DNA of 64,000 bases from assembly GCA_963724405.1 (NCBI GenBank), contig CAVRUQ010000003.1:1612001-1676000 (forward strand), in the 5' to 3' direction. Under the pieces are notes generated by a model. The model had not been told where the DNA came from and did no database searches. It saw nothing but the letters and a program-made list of their open reading frames with translations. How positions within the stretch are numbered: position 1 is the first letter of the stretch; each line of letters starts with the position of its first letter. The position numbers and the translations under genes are program-made. Of this stretch, positions 25,244 to 35,535 are shown piece after piece. This DNA is from CAVQBJ01 sp963724405 (GTDB taxonomy: Bacteria > Actinomycetota > Thermoleophilia > Solirubrobacterales > Solirubrobacteraceae).

Positions 25244-26248
25244 GTGAACGCAACCGTCATCGGCGTCGACGTCGGCGGCACGAAGATCGCCGTGGCGACG
25301 CTGCATGAGGGCGAGCTCTGCAATCCACAGCTGCAGCCGAGCGACCACACCGACGCCTCGACGATCATCGATCAGCTTGCCGGCGCGATCCTCGAGCAGG
25401 CCGCGGGGGCGCCGGCGCCGATCGCCGCCGTCGGCGTCGGCGTCCCATCGGTGATCGACTTCGCCAACGGCCGCGTGCGCTCGACGGTCAACCTCCCGCT
25501 GAGCGACGTGCCGCTGCGCGACGTTCTGCAGCAGCGCCTCTCGCTCCCCGTGATCGTCGACAACGACGCCAACTGCGCGGCGCTCGCCGAGGCCCACGAC
25601 GACGAGGGCCGCATCGACGTGAACCATCTCGTGATGTTCACCGTCGGCACCGGCGTGGGCGGCGGGATCATCATCAACGGGCGCATCTACCGCGGCGCGA
25701 CCGGCGCCGCGGCCGAGGTCGGGCACCAGCTGATCGGCCTGCGCATCGACGCCGGCGTCCCTCCGCCCGAGCACTTCCCCCAGCGCGGCTCGCTCGAGTG
25801 GTACGCCGCGGGCCGCGCGCTCGACCGCCTTGCCGAGCGCACCGCCGTCGAGCATCCGGACTCCGGTCTCGGTCGTCTCGCCGCCGCCGGGCGGCCGGTC
25901 GCCGGTACCGACTGCGTGCGCCTGGCCCTCGAGGGCGACGACGCGGCGATCGCCGCCGTCCGGCTGCTCGGAGAGCGCCTCGGGATCGGGATCGCCAACG
26001 CGATCAACGTGTTCGACCCCGAGGTCGTCGCGGTCGGCGGCGGAGTGTCCACCGCCGGGGAGTTGCTGCTCGGCCCGGCCCGCGAGACGGCCCGCCGCTA
26101 CACCCTCCCCGGGGTCGGCACCCGCACCGAGATCCGGCTCGCCCGCTCCGGCCCACAGGCCGGCGTGCGCGGGGCCGCGCTGCTCGCCGCCCAGGAGCTC
26201 GCGCACGAGACGCCACCGGGAACGCGGCGCGCCGCGGAGGCTCGATGA
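25244..26248 (+). CDS. ROK-family sugar kinase (glucokinase-like) lacking the zinc motif
   Basis: 334 residues. ROK features: ATP-binding GVDVGGTKIAVATL (about 7-20), VDNDANCAALAEA with the catalytic Asp, TVGTGVGGGIIINGRIYRG, and AEVGHQLI. The usual ROK zinc-binding CxCGxxGC is replaced: the position reads EHFPQRGSLEWYAAG (about 178-192), keeping RG-LE-YA-G but with no cysteine. Context (gnd, zwf, opcA, GH15, pgl directly after) makes glucose phosphorylation the best guess. GTG start at 25244. The C-terminus is a short Arg/Ala-rich tail. Confidence 0.85.
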   Translation: MNATVIGVDVGGTKIAVATLHEGELCNPQLQPSDHTDASTIIDQLAGAILEQAAGAPAPIAAVGVGVPSVIDFANGRVRSTVNLPLSDVPLRDVLQQRLSLPVIVDNDANCAALAEAHDDEGRIDVNHLVMFTVGTGVGGGIIINGRIYRGATGAAAEVGHQLIGLRIDAGVPPPEHFPQRGSLEWYAAGRALDRLAERTAVEHPDSGLGRLAAAGRPVAGTDCVRLALEGDDAAIAAVRLLGERLGIGIANAINVFDPEVVAVGGGVSTAGELLLGPARETARRYTLPGVGTRTEIRLARSGPQAGVRGAALLAAQELAHETPPGTRRAAEAR

Positions 26249-26348
26249 CGCGACGGCGAGCGCCGTGGAGCGCGCGGGCGGGTCGGATGCCGGGCGCCGC
26301 CGCGTCGCCTTGTCCCATATCCATAAGAGACCCCTGGAGGGTGACCTG

Positions 26349-27302
26349 ATGCAGATCGGCTTCGTCGGACTCGGCAAGATGGGCGGCAACATGGTGCACC
26401 GCATCCGGCGGGACTCCGACAACGAGGTTGTGGCCTTCGACTTCAACGACACTGCGGTCAAGGAGGCAGTCGGCCACGGAGCGCAGGGGGCGAAGTCGCT
26501 CGCCGACCTCGTCAAGAAGCTCGCGCCGCCGCGCATGGTGTGGATCATGGTGCCGGCCGGCGACCCGACCGAGGAGACGGTCGTCAGGCTGTCCAAGCTG
26601 CTCGACAAGGACGACACGATCATCGACGGCGGCAACTCCAAGTGGACCGATGACAAGCGTCGCGCCGCGATGCTGCGCAAGCTCGGGATCAACTACGTCG
26701 ACGTCGGGGTCTCCGGCGGCGTGTGGGGGCTCGCGGTCGGCTACTGCATGATGGTCGGCGGCGCCAACAAGGCGGTTCGCCGCCTCGCGCCGATCCTCGA
26801 CGTGCTCGCGCCCGAGACGAACGAGCTCAGCCGGCAGGCGATCGGGCCGCGCGGCTGGCAGCACTTCGGGCCGTCCGGCGCCGGGCACTACGTAAAGATG
26901 GTGCACAACGGTGTCGAATACGGACTCATGCAGGCGTATGCCGAGGGCTTCGACATCTTCGACAAGTCCGAGTACGACCTCGACAACGCGAAGATCGCCC
27001 ATCTGTGGGGTCAGGGCTCGGTCGTGCGCTCGTGGCTGCTCGAGCTCGCCGCGCGCGCCTTCGAGCAGGACGGCAATCGGCTCGAGTCGATCGAGGGCTA
27101 CACCAGCGACTCCGGCGAGGGGCGCTGGACGATCGAGGACGCGACCAACCACGACGTGCCGACCCCCGTCATCACGGCGTCGCTGTACGCTCGCTTCTAC
27201 TCGCGCGGCAACGGCGACTTCACCCACCGCGTGCTCGCGGCCCTGCGCAACCAGTTCGGCGGGCATGCGGTGAAGACCAACCCCAAGGCCTCCCGGAGGT
27301 AG
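26349..27302 (+). CDS. gnd: 6-Phosphogluconate dehydrogenase, decarboxylating (short GndA type)
   Basis: 317 residues, the short form of 6-phosphogluconate dehydrogenase (about 300 residues, versus 470 for the long form). NAD(P)-binding MQIGFVGLGKMGGNMVHRI, substrate-binding DGGNSKWTDD, GVSGGVWGLAVGYCMMVGG, and the catalytic KMVHNGVEYGLMQAYAEG (Lys and Asn) are intact. It converts 6-phosphogluconate to ribulose-5-phosphate and CO2 with a reduced nicotinamide. ATG at 26349 follows a GGAGGG ribosome site. Zwf begins 6 bases after its stop. Confidence 0.95.
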   Translation: MQIGFVGLGKMGGNMVHRIRRDSDNEVVAFDFNDTAVKEAVGHGAQGAKSLADLVKKLAPPRMVWIMVPAGDPTEETVVRLSKLLDKDDTIIDGGNSKWTDDKRRAAMLRKLGINYVDVGVSGGVWGLAVGYCMMVGGANKAVRRLAPILDVLAPETNELSRQAIGPRGWQHFGPSGAGHYVKMVHNGVEYGLMQAYAEGFDIFDKSEYDLDNAKIAHLWGQGSVVRSWLLELAARAFEQDGNRLESIEGYTSDSGEGRWTIEDATNHDVPTPVITASLYARFYSRGNGDFTHRVLAALRNQFGGHAVKTNPKASRR

Positions 27303-27308
27303 CCGCCC

Positions 27309-28835
27309 ATGGCCGTGACGACCGAGCCCGAGAACCCGCTCGCGGCGGGCCTGGAGCGCCTGCCCGTCCACCCCACCACGCTCGTCGTGTTCGGCGCGAC
27401 CGGCGACCTGGCCCGGCGCAAGCTGCTCCCGGCGATCTACAACCTCGCCCACGAGGGGGCTCTGCCGGAGCGCTTCTTCCTGATCGGCGTGTCGCGCTCA
27501 GAGATGCCGCACGACCAGTTCCGCGACATGGCGGCCGAGGCGATCCGGAGCTTCTCGCGCCGAACGCCGGACAAGGACGTGCTCGAGCACCTGCTCGAGG
27601 ACGTGCGCTACGTGCCCGGGTCGTTCGACCAGGACAGCGTGTACTCGACGCTCGCGACGACGCTCGCGGAGTTCGACGAGAAGGCCGGGCAGCCGCTCAA
27701 CCGGGCCTTCTACCTCTCGACGGCGCCGCAGTTCTTCCCGGTGATCATCGACGAGCTCGGCCGGCACGAGTTGCAGCGTCGCGAGGACGCCGACGTGCGG
27801 GTGATCATCGAGAAGCCGTTCGGGACGAGGCTGAGCGAGGCCCAGGCGCTGAACGCCAAGGTGCTCTCCGTGTTCGACGAGCGCCAGGTGTTCCGCATCG
27901 ACCACTACCTCGGCAAGGAGACCGTCCAGAACATGCTGGCCTTTCGCTTCGCGAACGGCATGTTCGAGCCGTGGTGGAACCGCAACTACATCGACAACGT
28001 CCAGATCACGGCGGCCGAGGATCTCGGCATCGGCAGCCGCGCCGGGTACTACGACTCGGCCGGCGCGCTGCGCGACCTCATCCAGAACCACATGCTCCAG
28101 CTGCTGACGCTGCTGTGCATGGAGCCCCCGGTCGCGTTCTCCGCCGACGAGGTCCGCGACGAGAAGGTCAAGGTCCTGCACGCGGTGCATGCGCCCACCC
28201 TGGACGAGGTGGACGAGATCGCCGTGCGCGCCCAGTACGCCGCCGGCAACATCGCCGGTGAGCCGGTGCGCGGCTACCTCGAGGAGGACGGCGTGCCGGC
28301 GGACTCGAACACCGAGACGTACGCGGCGCTCCGCCTGAGCGTCGACAACTGGCGCTGGGCCGGCGTGCCGTTCTATCTGCGCACCGGCAAGCGCCTCGCA
28401 CGGAAGCTGACCGAGATCGCCATCACGCTGAAGCCCGTTCCCCACCTCGCCTTCAAGGAGAACGCCGAGGGAGTGCGTCCCAACCAGCTCATCCTCACGA
28501 TGCAGCCGAACGAGGGCGTGTCGCTGTCGCTCGGCGCGAAGGTGCCGGGCACGCGCATGACGATCGCGCCGGTGAACATGGAGTTCCTCTACGGGACGGC
28601 GTTCATCTCGCAGTCCCCGGAGGCGTACGAGCGGCTCATCATGGACGCGATGCGCGGCGACGCGACACTCTTCACCCGCGACGACGAGGTCGAGGCGCAG
28701 TGGCACATCTGCGACCCGATCGTGGAGAAATGGGAGAACACGCCGGGACCGCTCCCGCAGTACCCGGCCGGCAGCCAGGGTCCCAGCGAGGCCGACCGGC
28801 TGCTGCTCGGAGGCGACGAGTGGCGCGCGATCTGA
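27309..28835 (+). CDS. zwf: Glucose-6-phosphate dehydrogenase
   Basis: 508 residues, full length. Coenzyme fold TTLVVFGATGDLARRKLLPA, the substrate/catalytic stretch RIDHYLGKETVQNMLAFRFA (His and Lys of the family signature) and EKPFG are present. First step of the oxidative pentose phosphate path: glucose-6-phosphate to 6-phosphogluconolactone with NADP. In actinobacteria and cyanobacteria it works with OpcA, whose gene follows 28 bases later. Same transcription unit as gnd and the ROK kinase. Confidence 0.96.
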   Translation: MAVTTEPENPLAAGLERLPVHPTTLVVFGATGDLARRKLLPAIYNLAHEGALPERFFLIGVSRSEMPHDQFRDMAAEAIRSFSRRTPDKDVLEHLLEDVRYVPGSFDQDSVYSTLATTLAEFDEKAGQPLNRAFYLSTAPQFFPVIIDELGRHELQRREDADVRVIIEKPFGTRLSEAQALNAKVLSVFDERQVFRIDHYLGKETVQNMLAFRFANGMFEPWWNRNYIDNVQITAAEDLGIGSRAGYYDSAGALRDLIQNHMLQLLTLLCMEPPVAFSADEVRDEKVKVLHAVHAPTLDEVDEIAVRAQYAAGNIAGEPVRGYLEEDGVPADSNTETYAALRLSVDNWRWAGVPFYLRTGKRLARKLTEIAITLKPVPHLAFKENAEGVRPNQLILTMQPNEGVSLSLGAKVPGTRMTIAPVNMEFLYGTAFISQSPEAYERLIMDAMRGDATLFTRDDEVEAQWHICDPIVEKWENTPGPLPQYPAGSQGPSEADRLLLGGDEWRAI

Positions 28836-28863
28836 CGATGGCGACGGCGACCGCGAGCGACTG

Positions 28864-29931
28864 ATGCCGGCCGTCAAGGACAGCCTGTGGACCGCACAGG
28901 ACACCAACCCCGCGGCGATCGAGGAGGCGCTGCGCCACCTGCTGAGCGAGCGCCACGCCGAGCACGCCGGCTACATCCCGGCCCGCGTGCTCAACCTCGT
29001 CTGCATCGTCGAGAAGGCCTGGAGCGGGGAGATCGCCAACCGCCTGCGCACGGTCGGCGACTCGCACGCCTCGCGCACGATCGTGTGCCAGGTCGAGCCC
29101 GGCCGCACCCACATCGACGCCGTCGCGACGATCGCGTCGGACCGCGAGCCGGGACCGGGCGAGTTCGCGCTCACGCGCGAGACGGTCGTCCTGACGATCG
29201 GCCCTGGGCACCTCGCGCATCTGGACACGATCGTCGACCCGCTCGTCGTGACCGACATCCCGACGGTCGTGTGGGCCCCGCACGGGCACACCCAGGCGAT
29301 CGAGGCGCTCCGCGGCCTGGCCCAGGTGGCGCTGGTGGACTCGATCGACGATCCGGAGGTCGGCGAGGCGCTGCAGCGGGCGCGGTCGCTCGCCGACTCG
29401 GTGCACGTCGTCGACATGGCCTGGCTGCGGACCATCCCCTGGCGCGAGCGCCTCGCGGCGACGTTCGACCCGGCCCCGCTGCGCCCGCAGCTGGGGATGA
29501 TCAGCTGCGTGGAGGTGCGCCACCAGGCGGACTCGGTGGCCTCCGGAGTGCTGCTGTTCGGCTGGCTCGCCTCGCGCCTGGGCTGGCAGACCAGCCCGTT
29601 GCTGCCCTCCGGTGACGGGCTGAGCGGCAAGGCCCACGGGCGCCGCCAGGACGTCACGCTCACCCTGAAGCCGGCCCGCGACATGCAGGTCCGAGGGCTG
29701 GAGGGGCTGACGCTCGAGACGGCGTCGGGACGGCACCTGTCGCTCGATCGCAGCCCGGGAGGGCTGCTCGCGCGCTATCGCAACGATCGCAAGGACGTCG
29801 ACCGCACCTGGACCGTGCTCGGCGCCTCACGCGGCGAGGGCGGCATCCTCGGCAACGCGATTCGGGCCGCGCTCGCCCGCGACCGGATCTACCTGCCGGC
29901 GCTGGAGTCCGCGACGGGCATGGTGCACTGA
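28864..29931 (+). CDS. opcA: Glucose-6-phosphate dehydrogenase assembly protein OpcA
   Basis: 355 residues of the OpcA family that assembles or redox-activates Zwf. Recognised by the series ARVLNLVCIVEK, the central DIPTVVWAPHGH, and LVDSIDDPEVGEALQRA, and by position next to zwf as in mycobacteria and corynebacteria. No enzymatic motif. ATG at 28864, and its stop lies 3 bases before the GH15 start, so expression of the block is tightly linked. Confidence 0.92.
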   Translation: MPAVKDSLWTAQDTNPAAIEEALRHLLSERHAEHAGYIPARVLNLVCIVEKAWSGEIANRLRTVGDSHASRTIVCQVEPGRTHIDAVATIASDREPGPGEFALTRETVVLTIGPGHLAHLDTIVDPLVVTDIPTVVWAPHGHTQAIEALRGLAQVALVDSIDDPEVGEALQRARSLADSVHVVDMAWLRTIPWRERLAATFDPAPLRPQLGMISCVEVRHQADSVASGVLLFGWLASRLGWQTSPLLPSGDGLSGKAHGRRQDVTLTLKPARDMQVRGLEGLTLETASGRHLSLDRSPGGLLARYRNDRKDVDRTWTVLGASRGEGGILGNAIRAALARDRIYLPALESATGMVH

Positions 29932-29934
29932 CCG

Positions 29935-31896
<1,962 letters not shown>

Positions 31897-31906
31897 GGAG
31901 GATGGC

Positions 31907-32635
31907 ATGACCGTCGTGCACACCCTGTCCGACCCCGAGGCCGCCTGCGCCTTCGCGGCGGCGGAGATCGCCGCCGGAATCGAGCGCGCGCGCTCGCACC
32001 GCGGCGTTGCGCACGTGTCGCTGGCCGGCGGCAACACGCCCCGCCGCGCCTACGAGCTGCTCGCGCCGCTGCTGAGCGACTGGAGCGGCGTCGAGCTGTG
32101 GTACGGCGACGAGCGCTGCGTCCGGCCGGAGGATCCCGAGAGCAACCACCGCCTGGTCGCCGACACGCTGCTGGCCGGGATCGCCGCCCACGGGGCACCC
32201 CCACCCCTCGAGCAGCGCATCCGCGGCGAGTTCGGCCCCGAGGGGGCGGCGCGCGACTACGAGAAGCTGATCCGCGAACGGGTGGCCATCGGCGACGATG
32301 GGCTGCCGGCGCTCGACATCTCGCTCCTCGGCCTCGGCCCCGACGGGCACACTGCGTCGCTCTTCCCCGGCCATCCCGCGGTAGACGCCAACGACGCGCT
32401 CGTGCTGCCGGTGCGAGACGCCCCGAAGCCGCCGCCGGAGCGCGTGACCCTCAGTGTGCCGATGCTGCGGGCAGCCCGCTCGACGCTGCTGCTCGCCACC
32501 GGCGCCGAGAAGGCGCAGGCGCTCGCCGGGGTGCTCGCCGGCCCGGACCCGGCCGTCCCCGCGAGCCTCGTCGGCGACGAGCGGCTGCAGGTCATCAGCG
32601 ACACCGCTGCGCACCCTCCGGCGGGAGCGGCATAG
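31907..32635 (+). CDS. pgl: 6-Phosphogluconolactonase
   Basis: 242 residues of the NagB-like DevB/Pgl family. Motifs: VSLAGGNTPRRAYELL, WYGDERCVRPEDPESN, and LLGLGPDGHTASLFPGH with the catalytic His. It hydrolyses 6-phosphogluconolactone, completing the Zwf-Pgl-Gnd set, all in one run of genes. ATG at 31907 follows GAGGAGG. Confidence 0.95.
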   Translation: MTVVHTLSDPEAACAFAAAEIAAGIERARSHRGVAHVSLAGGNTPRRAYELLAPLLSDWSGVELWYGDERCVRPEDPESNHRLVADTLLAGIAAHGAPPPLEQRIRGEFGPEGAARDYEKLIRERVAIGDDGLPALDISLLGLGPDGHTASLFPGHPAVDANDALVLPVRDAPKPPPERVTLSVPMLRAARSTLLLATGAEKAQALAGVLAGPDPAVPASLVGDERLQVISDTAAHPPAGAA

Positions 32636-32681
32636 GCGAGGCCATGGCCGACCTGGCGCGCGTGGGCATCGGGCGGGTCGC

Positions 32682-33314
32682 ATGCGCCCGCGGGGAGAGG
32701 GCGACATAGCCGCTCCCGGGACACCCGAGCGCGTCGTGCTCGTCCGCCACGCCCAGACCGAGTGGAGCCTCTCCGGGCGCCACACCGGCCGCACCGACAT
32801 CCCACTCACCGAGGAGGGGCGGCGCGTCGCGCGGGCGCTCGCCGCGCCGTTGCGGGAGTGGACCTTCACGCACGTGCTCTGCAGCCCGCTGTCGCGGGCC
32901 CGCGAGACGTGCGCGCTCGCCGGACTCGCCGACGTGGCCCAGATACGCCCCGAGCTCGCCGAATGGGACTACGGCGACTACGAGGGCCTGACCACCGTCC
33001 AGATCCGCGAGATGAGACCCGAGTGGGACCTCTGGCGCGACGGGTGCCCTGGCGGCGAGACGGCCGACGACGTCGGCGCCCGCATCGATCTGCTCCTCGC
33101 CGAGGTGCGGACGCTTCAGGGAGACATCGCCTGCTTCGCCCACGGGCACGTGCTCCGCGTGCTCGGCGCACGCTGGATCGGACTCCCGCCCCGCGACGGG
33201 GCCATGCTGGCGCTCTCCACCGGCTCGATCAGCGTGCTCGGCTCCGAGCGCGAGCACTCGGTCCTGTGGCGGTGGAACGACGCGCGGGCGGCGGAGGCGG
33301 CGGAGCGGCGCTGA
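32682..33314 (+). CDS. Histidine phosphatase (phosphoglycerate mutase-like)
   Basis: 210 residues. The branch-1 histidine phosphatase signature is VVLVRHAQTEWSLSGRHTGR (catalytic His at about residue 23), with the second His in CFAHGHVLRVL and the acid in PELAEWDYGDYEGL. Such enzymes act on varied sugar phosphates or phosphoproteins; nearby pentose phosphate genes suggest a sugar phosphate, but that is inference. The start (ATG 32682) follows pgl by 46 bases. Long repeat arrays follow its stop. Confidence 0.88.
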   Translation: MRPRGEGDIAAPGTPERVVLVRHAQTEWSLSGRHTGRTDIPLTEEGRRVARALAAPLREWTFTHVLCSPLSRARETCALAGLADVAQIRPELAEWDYGDYEGLTTVQIREMRPEWDLWRDGCPGGETADDVGARIDLLLAEVRTLQGDIACFAHGHVLRVLGARWIGLPPRDGAMLALSTGSISVLGSEREHSVLWRWNDARAAEAAERR

Positions 33315-33403
33315 GGGGGGGGCGGGTCGGGGGCGCGGGCCGCGGGTCGGGGGCGCGGGCCGCGGGCCGCGGGCCGGCGCGTGTCGGCGGATCGCGACGG
33401 CGA

Positions 33404-33790
33404 AGTTTGGTCGATCTTCTCTCCTGGTGGAAGAACATCGACCAAACTTCCCCAACCCGGGCCTGGCCCGACGGCCGGAGGTGGCCGACGCGCCCGGGGG
33501 CGGCGCGGGCTCCCGGCCGGGGGCGGCGCGGGCTCCCGGCCGGCGGCGCCGCGCGGGGGGTCGGAAACGCGGCGCAAACGGGAACTTTGGTCGATCTTCT
33601 CTCCTGGTGGAAGAACATCGACCAAACTTCCCCAACCCGGGCCTGGCCCGACGGCCGGAGGTGGCCGACGCGCCCGTCGGCGGCGCGGGCTCCCGGCCGG
33701 CGGCGCCGCGCGGGGGGTCGGAAACGCGGCGCAAACGGGAACTTTGGTCGATCTTCTCTCCTGGTGGAAGAACATCGACCAAACTTCCCC
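33404..33790 (+). repeat. Three copies of a 48-base hairpin element with shared flanks
   Basis: The identical core (from TTTGGTCGATCTTCTCTCC to CATCGACCAAACTTCCCC) occurs at 33406-33453, 33586-33633 and 33743-33790, i.e. periods of 180 and 157. TTTGGTCGAT pairs exactly with ATCGACCAAA at the other end (extended to 13 pairs with AAGT/ACTT in copy 1), and inner CTTC/GAAG also pair, so each core is a long stem-loop. Copies 2 and 3 share about 40 bases of upstream flank, and copies 1 and 2 share about 60 bases downstream. Surrounding DNA is extremely GC-rich and I see no real gene in it. Confidence 0.9.
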
Positions 33791-33798
33791 GCCCGCGG

Positions 33799-33985
33799 CC
33801 GCGCACAACCGTCCCGCCCACCCAAGACCAACCTCCCGCCCCCCGCCGCGCACAACCGTCCCGCCCACCCAAGACCAACCTCCCGCCCCCGCCGCGCACA
33901 ACCGTCCCGCCCACCCAAGACCAACCTCCCGCCCCCGCCGCGCACAACCGCCCCGCCCGCCCAAACCCCACACCCGACGCCCGCG
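33799..33985 (+). repeat. Four 46-47-base tandem repeats, C-rich
   Basis: Units beginning GCGCACAACCG at 33801, 33848, 33894 and 33940 share CCCACCCAAGACCAACCTCC (the last copy is degenerate). The strand is almost free of G within a unit and differs between copies mainly in the length of C runs (five versus six). Reading frames through it are low-complexity and not gene-like. It lies between the hairpin elements and egtB. Confidence 0.85.
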
Positions 33986-34149
33986 CCCGGCGGCCGGAGG
34001 TCCCGTCGCGCCCGGCGGCCGAAGGCGCCGAACCCGCCCGACACCGCACGCCGCGCCCCAACCGCGCCGGCCGAGCGCGGCGCCTGTGTAATGTTGACCC
34101 GGACGCGGAGACTGCTGCAGCGCCAGGTCGCCGAGGCGACCGGGATCCC
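33986..34149. other. Leader region of egtB
   Basis: GC-rich sequence continuing from the repeats; a lone A/T-richer spot, TGTGTAATGTTGAC (34085-34098), could contain the egtB promoter. No gene seen. Confidence 0.35.
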
Positions 34150-35535
34150 ATGGCCGCCCCCACCCGACAGGACGCTCCCCTCTCACAGCGCGCCGACGGC
34201 GACCGCGACGTGCGCGCGGCGCTCGCCGAGGCCCGGGAGCGGACGCTGGGGCTCGTCGCGCCGATCAGCGACGCAGACCTCACGCGCGCGCACTCAGAGC
34301 TGATGAGCCCGCTCGTCTGGGACCTCGGTCACATCGCCGCATACGAGGACCTGTGGCTTGTTCACCGCCACGGCGGCACGCCGCTGCTGCATCCCGAGCT
34401 GGCCGAGCTGTACGACGCTTTCGAGACGCCGCGCGCCGTGCGCGGGCGGATCGAGATGCTCGGGCGCGCCGAGGCGCTCGGGTATCTCGCTGAGACACGC
34501 GAGCGCACGTTGCGGGAGATCGAGCGGCACGGCATCGGCGACGGGACGCTGCACGAGATGGTCATCCAGCACGAGCACCAGCACAACGAGACGATGCTCC
34601 AGGCGCTCGAATTGGCACGGCTCGAGGGCGCCGGGCCGCACGGCGCCGCCGGCACACCGCGTGCGCGGGGCGCCGCAGCCCATACCGGCCTCGAGACGGT
34701 CGAGGTCCCGGCCGGGCCGTTCGACTTGGGCGCGCCGGCGACGCGCTTCTCCTACGACAACGAGCGGCCCCGCCATCGGGCGTTCGTCTCGGCCTTCCGC
34801 ATCGGCCGCACACCGGTCACGAACGCCACCTGGCTGACGTTCGCCGAGGGCGGCGGGTACGAGCGGCGCGAGTGGTGGAGTGACGAGGGCTGGGCGTGGA
34901 AGGAGGAGTACGACATCGAGCGACCAGGCGGCTGGGGCTCGGGGCCACCGCCGACGAGCCGTCGCGACACCGCCGATGACGCGACGCCGTGCTGGCGGGG
35001 GGAACCGGTCTACGAATGGCGGTGCGGCGCATGGGAGCCGCTGCATCCCGACCGGCCCGTGGTCCACGTGTCCTGGTTCGAGGCCGACGCCTTCGCCCGC
35101 GCGCACGGAGCGCGCCTCCCGACCGAGGCGGAATGGGAGAAGGCGGCGACCTGGGACCAGTCCACCGGCGCCACCCGCGTCTGGCCGTGGGGCGACGAGG
35201 CACCGACGGCGGCGCAGGCCAATCTCTTCGAGAGCGCCATCTGCGGGACCGCCCCGGCCGGCTCGCATCCCGCGGGAGCCGCGGCGTGTGGGGCGCTCGG
35301 CATGGTCGGCGACGTGTGGGAGTGGACGGCGAGCGAGTTCGCCGGCTACCCCGGCTTCCGGGCGCACCCGTATCCCGAGTACTCGCAGGTGTTCTTCGGC
35401 ACGGGCTACCGCTCGCTGCGCGGCGGCTCGTGGGCGACGAGCCGGCGAGTCGCCACGCCGACGTTTCGTAACTGGGACCTACCGATCCGCCGGCAGATCT
35501 TCGCCGGCTTGCGCATAGCGAGGGACGCGACATGA
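34150..35535 (+). CDS. egtB: Ergothioneine biosynthesis protein EgtB
   Basis: 461 residues. DinB-like N-terminal domain with the iron ligands His61 (WDLGHIAAYED) and His141/His145 (QHEHQHNE), joined to a formylglycine-generating-enzyme-type domain (VPAGPFDLGAPATRFSYDNE, PVVHVSWFEADAFARAHG, RLPTEAEWEKAA, GDVWEWTASEF, FRNWDLPIRRQIFAGLR). EgtB is an iron sulfoxide synthase joining a thiol substrate to hercynine. ATG at 34150 chosen: upstream in-frame sequence is repeat-derived. It overlaps egtD by 4 bases (ATGA). EgtA, EgtC and EgtE are not in the window. Confidence 0.95.
   Translation: MAAPTRQDAPLSQRADGDRDVRAALAEARERTLGLVAPISDADLTRAHSELMSPLVWDLGHIAAYEDLWLVHRHGGTPLLHPELAELYDAFETPRAVRGRIEMLGRAEALGYLAETRERTLREIERHGIGDGTLHEMVIQHEHQHNETMLQALELARLEGAGPHGAAGTPRARGAAAHTGLETVEVPAGPFDLGAPATRFSYDNERPRHRAFVSAFRIGRTPVTNATWLTFAEGGGYERREWWSDEGWAWKEEYDIERPGGWGSGPPPTSRRDTADDATPCWRGEPVYEWRCGAWEPLHPDRPVVHVSWFEADAFARAHGARLPTEAEWEKAATWDQSTGATRVWPWGDEAPTAAQANLFESAICGTAPAGSHPAGAAACGALGMVGDVWEWTASEFAGYPGFRAHPYPEYSQVFFGTGYRSLRGGSWATSRRVATPTFRNWDLPIRRQIFAGLRIARDAT

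Noticed and set aside
25147..25247. 33-codon frame ending in an overlap with the ROK kinase start
   Set aside because: No ribosome site and no recognisable product; too short to support beyond chance, though the GTGA overlap was noted.
33229..34283. Several long frames across the 33.3-34.1 kb repeats, including an N-terminal extension of egtB
   Set aside because: GC-rich repeat DNA keeps frames open; the translations are low complexity and EgtB homology begins only after ATG 34150.
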